From JACJWR01 sp964556255 (GTDB lineage Bacteria; Actinomycetota; Actinomycetes; S36-B12; UBA10799): a DNA stretch of 43,624 bases. The stretch covers positions 1 through 43,624 of the forward strand of contig CAZKVQ010000024.1 of assembly GCA_964556255.1 (NCBI GenBank), in the 5' to 3' direction. The position numbers and the translations under genes were made by a program. The notes beneath the pieces were generated by a model, which was not told the DNA's origin, made no database searches, and saw only the letters and a program-made list of their open reading frames with translations. Positions 39,476 to 43,624 of the stretch are shown piece by piece. The stretch's first letter is position 1, and each line of letters opens with the position of its first letter.

Positions 39476-40164
39476 TTGGCGGTGGTCTTCTTGGCGGCGG
39501 TCTTCTTAGCAGGCGCCTTCTTAGCCGGAGCCTTCTTGGCGGTCTTCTTCGCGGGCGCCTTCTTGGCCGGAGCCTTCTTGGCCGGAGCCTTCTTGGCTGC
39601 AGCCTTCTTCGCGGGCGCCTTCTTCACGACCACCTTCTTGGCAGGCACGTCGTGAACCGACGGCTCCTCATGCTGCAGGCCGAGTTTGCGAGCCGCAGTC
39701 GTGCTCGCCAACGTCCGGGCGGAACGGGCGACCGCCGTCGCAGAGTCGGCCGCCGCCGAGGCCTCGCTCGCGGCAGAATCGAGCACACCGGCTACGGCGT
39801 CAGCAGCCCCGCTCACACCCGGCAGGTCGCCGACTTGGGCGATAGCGGCATTGATCTCCGCCTCCAAACGCTCGACGTGGGCTCGTACCGCCGCCAACTC
39901 TTCCTCGCGAACGAAACCGATCCGGCCGACCGCACGTTCGACCTCGGTACGAACCAGGCCAACCAACAGCTCCCGGTTCGTCCGGCTCTGTGCCAACAGG
40001 TCCTCCGCGATCGTCGCCACCTGCGTTGCCACCTGTTCCGGGGCCTTGCCTCCCGACTCCAGGCTGGACGCCACGACTCCCTGGGCTGACTCGACTGCCT
40101 TCGATGCGGTGGCCTCAACAAGTCCCGAGGCCATCTGCAGGTAGCTCTTGACTGCGTCGATCAC
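39472..40164 (-). CDS. Phasin-like protein with histone-H1-like lysine/alanine tail
   Basis: A 230-residue protein of two parts. Residues 1-160 are helical and resemble granule-associated phasins (SYLQMASGLVEATASKAVESA, AEDLLAQSRTNRELLVGLVRTEVERAVGRIGFV, then EELAAVRAHVERLEAEI, a likely coiled coil). From about residue 174 it becomes a tail of AKKAPAKK-type repeats running to the C-terminus, like the tails of histone H1 and mycobacterial HupB, which bind DNA or polyanions. The coding DNA of the tail (about 39475-39640) is correspondingly repetitive. The GTG at 40164 starts the frame. A role linking polyhydroxyalkanoate granules to the nucleoid is inference. Confidence 0.85.
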   Translation of the reverse strand: MIDAVKSYLQMASGLVEATASKAVESAQGVVASSLESGGKAPEQVATQVATIAEDLLAQSRTNRELLVGLVRTEVERAVGRIGFVREEELAAVRAHVERLEAEINAAIAQVGDLPGVSGAADAVAGVLDSAASEASAAADSATAVARSARTLASTTAARKLGLQHEEPSVHDVPAKKVVVKKAPAKKAAAKKAPAKKAPAKKAPAKKTAKKAPAKKAPAKKTAAKKTTAK

Positions 40165-40401
40165 GACTAACCCTCTCTGTACGCCCAGCAGCGAGGACCG
40201 TGGGCTGTTGACAACTGGCTATCTGGCGGTCCGACGTCTCCCGCGGACGGGTCGCGTCACAACTGCCGACGAGCAAACACTACTCCCCCATGGTCTATGA
40301 CGCCCTGAAGTCGGCCCCAGGTTGGCTGCCACACCCCGAGGGTGCCCGCCCCACATGCGATAACGTCTACCCTGCCCCGGACCGACAAGGATGGAGAGTC
40401 G

Positions 40402-40746
40402 ATGGCGTCGCTGGACGAGTGTCATGACGCGCTCGAAGTTTTGGCGGAACGCCTAGCAGCCGTTGACAAGACGAAGCACAAGAAGAACATCCCCGATCGG
40501 TCGATGTCGCTGACTCTGCTGGACCATGACGTCGAATTCCGGGGGCGCCTCCACGATGGTGAACTCCTTGACATCGAACGAGTGGAGCCCGGGGGCCCCA
40601 AGGCGGACGTTCGGTTGACGATGTCGAGCGACGATCTCATCGCCCTGACCAACAAAGAACTCTCCTTCGCACATGCATGGGCCACGGGCCGGGTCCACCT
40701 GGATGCCAGCTTCCGGGATCTGTTGCGGCTTCGCTCCTTCGGCTGA
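40402..40746 (+). CDS. SCP2 sterol-binding domain protein
   Basis: A 114-residue protein resembling the SCP2 lipid-binding fold used in small actinobacterial proteins. It starts MASLDECHDALEVLAERLA, then ISMS-like strands (SMSLTLLDHDVEFRGRL), DVRLTMSSDDLIALTNKELSFAHAWATGRVHLD and SFRDLLRLRSFG at the end. The segment with ALTNKELSFAHAWATGRV matches the characteristic SCP2 C-terminal helix and strand. The ATG at 40402 has GGAGA 4 nt upstream; the frame to 40342 adds residues with no support. It is the only plus-strand gene in this end of the window, so it has its own promoter, perhaps at TACCCT near 40370. The ligand is unknown. Confidence 0.82.
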   Translation: MASLDECHDALEVLAERLAAVDKTKHKKNIPDRSMSLTLLDHDVEFRGRLHDGELLDIERVEPGGPKADVRLTMSSDDLIALTNKELSFAHAWATGRVHLDASFRDLLRLRSFG

Positions 40747-40829
40747 CCCCGGTCGCGGCGCAGATGCAGGGCGCGGGTCCGGTACCACGTGCAGGGAATA
40801 GTGCCCAAAGCCAGCGGCAGCGGCCGGCG

Positions 40830-41963
40830 TCATTCTGAGCGAGGTCGACTCTCCTGCAGCTGGTCGATGACATCCGAGCAGTCGACATCCAGGCCCGCAT
40901 CCCGGGCCGCCCAAGCCAACGCGGACGCCGCCCGCAGACCGTCAAGCCACAGTCCCGCCGCGGCGGGTGCATTCGACATTCCCAACAGCCAGGATTCGCC
41001 GGTCGGCGCCCCGCCGTGATCACCGGTGTCGCCCACCAGGTTGAGCCGCTCATCCTCGATCCTTGCGACCGTTCGCCGGCAGACGCTGGTCATCGATCCC
41101 GTGTCATCCCGGACGACTTCGGCCCTGGTCGCCGGCTCCAGTAGCGCGCGCAGATCCAGACCGAGGTACGTCGGTCGGGATAGACCCTCGGCCTTGAAGA
41201 CGTCTGCCACGCCCGACACCCCGGTCAGTACGAGCAGGCTAGGCAGGTCGCTTCGTCCGGCGCCGAGGATGTCGGTGTCCAAGCGGTCGCCGACCACCAG
41301 GGGGCGCTGAGCGCCTGTCCGCGCCACCGATTCCAGCATCAGTGGCGGTTCCGGCTTGCCTGCCACGGTGGGCTGGACACCGGAGGCCTGTGCGACGACC
41401 CCGACGAGCAGCCCGTTGCCCGGCGCAATGCCTCCCTCCACCGGAATGGTCAGGTCAGCGTTGGTCGCAACATAGACGGCTCCCGCCCGCAAGGCGAACG
41501 TCGCCTCCGCGAGCCTGCGCCACGTCACGTCAGGGAAGAACCCCTGGATGACGGCCGCGGGTTGCTCGGACGCCGACTCCACTGCGACGAAACCCCCGAG
41601 TTCGACCTCCTCCTTCAGTCCAGGACCTCCGACGACAAGGACGGTCGCGCCGGCTGGCACGCACCCGCGCAGCACCCGCACGCCAGCCTGAGCGGAAGTC
41701 ACGATGTCCCGATCGGAGAGGCGCAGGCCGAAACCCCGAAGCTGGTCTGCGATCGAGCCTGGCGTCCGGCTGGCGTTGTTGGTCACGTAAGCGCTACGCA
41801 GCCCGAGGGTCCGCTGCACCATCGTCAGCGACTCGACCGCGTGCGGCACCGCGCTCGAACCGAGGTAGATCACGCCGTCCAGATCGAGCAGGAGCACGTC
41901 GAACTGTCCGGCGAGGGGCTCGCCGTAGGTACCGTCGCCCGCGCCCGGAGTATCTGCGGTCAC
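40830..41963 (-). CDS. HAD-superfamily IIA phosphatase (NagD/PGP type)
   Basis: A 377-residue phosphatase of the HAD-IIA family, which acts on p-nitrophenyl phosphate-like, glycerol phosphate or nucleotide substrates. Motif I is LLLDLDGVIYLG (nucleophile Asp), motif II lies in YVTNNASRTP, the cap carries VIQGFFPDVTWRRL, and motifs III and IV are AGKPEPPLM and VVGDRLDTDILGA. A C-terminal extension of about 100 residues (from RALLEPATRAEVVRDD) is outside the conserved fold and ends in LDVDCSDVIDQLQESRPRSE. The GTG at 41963 overlaps the TPR gene stop by 4 nt. The gene ends convergent to the SCP2 gene. Confidence 0.93.
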   Translation of the reverse strand: MTADTPGAGDGTYGEPLAGQFDVLLLDLDGVIYLGSSAVPHAVESLTMVQRTLGLRSAYVTNNASRTPGSIADQLRGFGLRLSDRDIVTSAQAGVRVLRGCVPAGATVLVVGGPGLKEEVELGGFVAVESASEQPAAVIQGFFPDVTWRRLAEATFALRAGAVYVATNADLTIPVEGGIAPGNGLLVGVVAQASGVQPTVAGKPEPPLMLESVARTGAQRPLVVGDRLDTDILGAGRSDLPSLLVLTGVSGVADVFKAEGLSRPTYLGLDLRALLEPATRAEVVRDDTGSMTSVCRRTVARIEDERLNLVGDTGDHGGAPTGESWLLGMSNAPAAAGLWLDGLRAASALAWAARDAGLDVDCSDVIDQLQESRPRSE

Positions 41964-43348
41964 GTGTCCGACTCGCCCGCTGTCGTCGAGAAGCCATGGG
42001 CAGGACTATCCGGCAGCTCGACCTCGCCGACCACCTCGGGCGCCGCCAGAGAAGCGTCGGAGAGGAACTCGACCCCGTCAAACTCGGCCGCCCGATCAGC
42101 CGCATCCGTGACGCCGTCCTGATCGGCCTCCGCGGACCGCCCGAACCAGATCCCGGCCTCGGATTCGCGTCCGGAAGCCAGAAGGGCCTCAGCGTAGGCG
42201 TATTTGATGCGAGCGGAGTCGTCTCCCGGCCGGCGGCTGGTCAGCAATTTCGTCTGCAGGATCAGCGCTGCGGCCTCGGGTTGACCCATATCCATCCGCG
42301 CGCCCGCTGCGACGATTCTCATCTCCACCTGACCGGCCGCGTCCAGCCCCGTGGCCTCGCGGGCGATGTCCAGGGCCTTCTCCGGGTGCCCCAGCGCCCG
42401 TTCACAGTCGGCGATGAGGGGCAGTGTGTCGTCGCGCCCACTGATCCGTCGGGCGGCCCGTAGCTCCTTCTGGGCATCCTGAAAGTGCCCAGCGTGGTAT
42501 TCGGCGATTCCCAGTGCCTCGCGAACTATCGCCAGACGCGGGGCCAGCTTCCGCGCAGCGACAGCATGCCGAAGAGCCTCATCCGGATCCTCGGTGAGCA
42601 GCACGTAGGCCGCACTCAAGTGCGCCTGGACCTGAGGTCCGATGCGCTCGTTCAAGGTGGAGAGCTCGGCGATCACATCCCTGGGTAACACCTTGGCTGC
42701 CAGAACATCGGACATGAAGTCCTCGTCGAATTCCGGAGGTCGCGGGTCTCGACCCCCCTGCCTGCGATCGCCTCGTTCGGCTCCACCTCTGGCCGACGGC
42801 TCGGTGCGGCGCTCAGCACCGCCTTTCCCCGGGCGGTATCCCGCCTTCTCCGGGCGTCCTCCCGTCTTCGGGCGGGTCCCCCGGCCAGCTGCTGGGGACC
42901 TTCGACTGCCGGTGGAACCGCGTGGACGCCGGTCATCACCGGACGAGCCGACGGATCCAGATCCGGCGGCCGGTTTGCCCCGACCGGTGCCACTCGAGCC
43001 CGCGGACTTCGCCCCAGACTTGCTGCTGGAGGCTGGCCTGCCGCCGCTGGGGGACTTGCCCCCAGCCTTGGACCTACCGCCGGACGCTGGCCTGCCGCTC
43101 GCTCTGGCATGGTTGTTGTCGGAACTGGGCTTGCCTGCGCGGCCGGACGCCGAGGTCCCGCCCCGCGAGGACTTGCCGCCACCGGCGGCCGGTTTGCCCC
43201 GACCGGTGCCGCTGGCGGGTTTGGCCGAGCGGCTCGACGACGACTTACCCCCGGTTGGCCGTCCGCCGGAGCTATTGCGGCCGGAACTGGAGCCGCGTCC
43301 CGCCCCGGTGCGACCCGACCGGCCGCTGCGCGCGCCACCGTCAGCCAC
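41960..43348 (-). CDS. TPR protein with long disordered basic N-terminus
   Basis: A 462-residue protein. Residues 1-205 are low complexity, almost only Gly, Ser, Arg, Lys, Ala and Pro, with repeated units such as TGRGKPAAG. Residues 215-400 are tetratricopeptide-like helices (LSAAYVLLTEDPDEALRHAVAARKLAPR, LGIAEYHAGHFQDAQKELRAARR, CERALGHPEKALDIAREA and others), a protein interaction scaffold. The tail is acidic. The GTG at 43348 has AGGAG 6 nt upstream. It sits upstream of the HAD phosphatase in an order typical of actinomycetes (tyrS, TPR, HAD). RGG/GS-rich regions often bind RNA or condense; that is inference here. It could also have an N-terminus that is trimmed in relatives. Confidence 0.88.
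   Translation of the reverse strand: MADGGARSGRSGRTGAGRGSSSGRNSSGGRPTGGKSSSSRSAKPASGTGRGKPAAGGGKSSRGGTSASGRAGKPSSDNNHARASGRPASGGRSKAGGKSPSGGRPASSSKSGAKSAGSSGTGRGKPAAGSGSVGSSGDDRRPRGSTGSRRSPAAGRGTRPKTGGRPEKAGYRPGKGGAERRTEPSARGGAERGDRRQGGRDPRPPEFDEDFMSDVLAAKVLPRDVIAELSTLNERIGPQVQAHLSAAYVLLTEDPDEALRHAVAARKLAPRLAIVREALGIAEYHAGHFQDAQKELRAARRISGRDDTLPLIADCERALGHPEKALDIAREATGLDAAGQVEMRIVAAGARMDMGQPEAAALILQTKLLTSRRPGDDSARIKYAYAEALLASGRESEAGIWFGRSAEADQDGVTDAADRAAEFDGVEFLSDASLAAPEVVGEVELPDSPAHGFSTTAGESDT
42963..42991. repeat. 29-nt direct repeat, copy 1 (inside TPR gene)
   Basis: Identical over 29 bases to 43182-43210. It encodes the repeated TGRGKPAA segment of the disordered N-terminus and probably reflects internal duplication in the low-complexity region. 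Confidence 0.8.
43182..43210. repeat. 29-nt direct repeat, copy 2 (inside TPR gene)
   Basis: Second copy of the 29-base repeat, 219 nt (73 codons) from the first, so both are in the same reading frame. Confidence 0.8.
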
Positions 43349-43527
43349 GAGCTTCTCCTTTTCCGGACGCAGACGTCCTGCGTGCCACCTGCGTCACCGC
43401 CACGGGGTTCGCCCTGCCACCCTAGTGCCAACAGGCGGTGCGGGCCTCGGTCGAGTCGTGATGGCGCCGGAGCACTGCGGGGTGCCCGACATGCGAGCTC
43501 TCCAACCACCCGCACAAACCCCGGAAA

Positions 43528-43563
43528 CACTAAGAGCCACCCCTTACGGGATGGCTCTTAGTG
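43528..43563 (-). terminator. rRNA operon terminator
   Basis: On the minus strand the arms CACTAAGAGCCATCCC and GGGTGGCTCTTAGTG pair almost perfectly around a short GTAAG-type loop, just after the 5S rRNA. A run of seven T residues lies between the 5S 3' end and the stem (43564-43570), and TTT follows the stem. The strength and position identify it as the end of the rRNA operon. Confidence 0.85.
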
Positions 43564-43570
43564 AAAAAAA

Positions 43571-43624
43571 GTCCGGCGGCGTCCTACTCTCCCACCCCGT
43601 CCCCGGGGCAGTACCATCGGCGCT
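43571..43624 (-). rRNA. rrf: 5S rRNA, 3' part, cut by window edge
   Basis: The minus strand reads ...GATGGTACTGCCCC, GGGGTGGGAGAGTAGGACG and CCGCCGGAC, the typical 3' half of an actinobacterial 5S rRNA with loop D/E sequence and the 3' helix strand. The 5' half and the 23S gene lie beyond the window. An rRNA operon is therefore transcribed towards the TPR gene and stopped by the hairpin at 43528-43563. Confidence 0.9.

Noticed and set aside
39475..39640. Repeated DNA resembling a repeat array or CRISPR
   Set aside because: The periodicity encodes AKKAP-type residues in frame; there are no spacers of uniform length. No CRISPR array was seen in the window.

Overview
The window comes from a high-GC actinomycete chromosome. 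The gene order ilvB-ilvN-ilvC-serA-leuB-ilvE-cimA-gltX followed by tRNA-Gln and tRNA-Glu, the order tyrA-cmk-plsC-der, the order tlyA-nadK-recN and the xerD-scpA-scpB-rluB block are all typical of Actinomycetes. So are frequent GTG starts, 4-nt ATGA/GTGA stop-start overlaps and leaderless leader peptides. The order or genus cannot be fixed from the sequence alone.

Region 1 (1-15300) is branched-chain amino acid and serine synthesis, mostly on the minus strand. ilvB, ilvN and ilvC make the acetohydroxy acids. serA opens serine synthesis. leuB, ilvE, cimA, a FAH-family enzyme and gltX form a tightly overlapping run that ends near two tRNA genes. leuA stands alone on the plus strand. Both ilvB and leuA are preceded by a 12-residue leader peptide rich in branched-chain codons and by RNA hairpins, which indicates ribosome-mediated attenuation. 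A small membrane protein with a zinc anti-sigma motif sits downstream of serA, and a polytopic membrane protein lies convergent to ilvC.

Region 2 (15470-23920) is accessory. A giant sensor (CheB-CheR-PAS-coiled coil-PAS-GGDEF-EAL) is followed 13 nt later by a cobalamin-binding protein. That protein carries the W-x9-EH signature of CarH-type adenosylcobalamin photoreceptors but has no DNA-binding domain, so the pair looks like a light- or cobalamin-gated c-di-GMP module. Next come a Nif11-leader RiPP precursor and a small alpha/beta protein. They are followed by a family of 34-35 residue peptides: four intact copies and one decayed copy. All share W3, T5, L8, L11, K20, E27 and a C-terminal Pro-Ser. 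I do not recognise this family, and it is the best candidate here for something undescribed. A tRNA-Pro closes the region.

Region 3 (24126-39475) is conserved housekeeping on the minus strand: der, plsC, cmk, tyrA, aroH, rluB, scpB, scpA, xerD, ald, a Nudix hydrolase, pyrG, recN, nadK, tlyA and a small conserved protein.

Region 4 (39472-43624) holds a phasin-like protein with a histone-H1-like Lys/Ala tail, an SCP2-domain protein, a NagD-type HAD phosphatase, a TPR protein with a long disordered basic N-terminus, and the 3' end of a 5S rRNA gene with the rRNA operon terminator.
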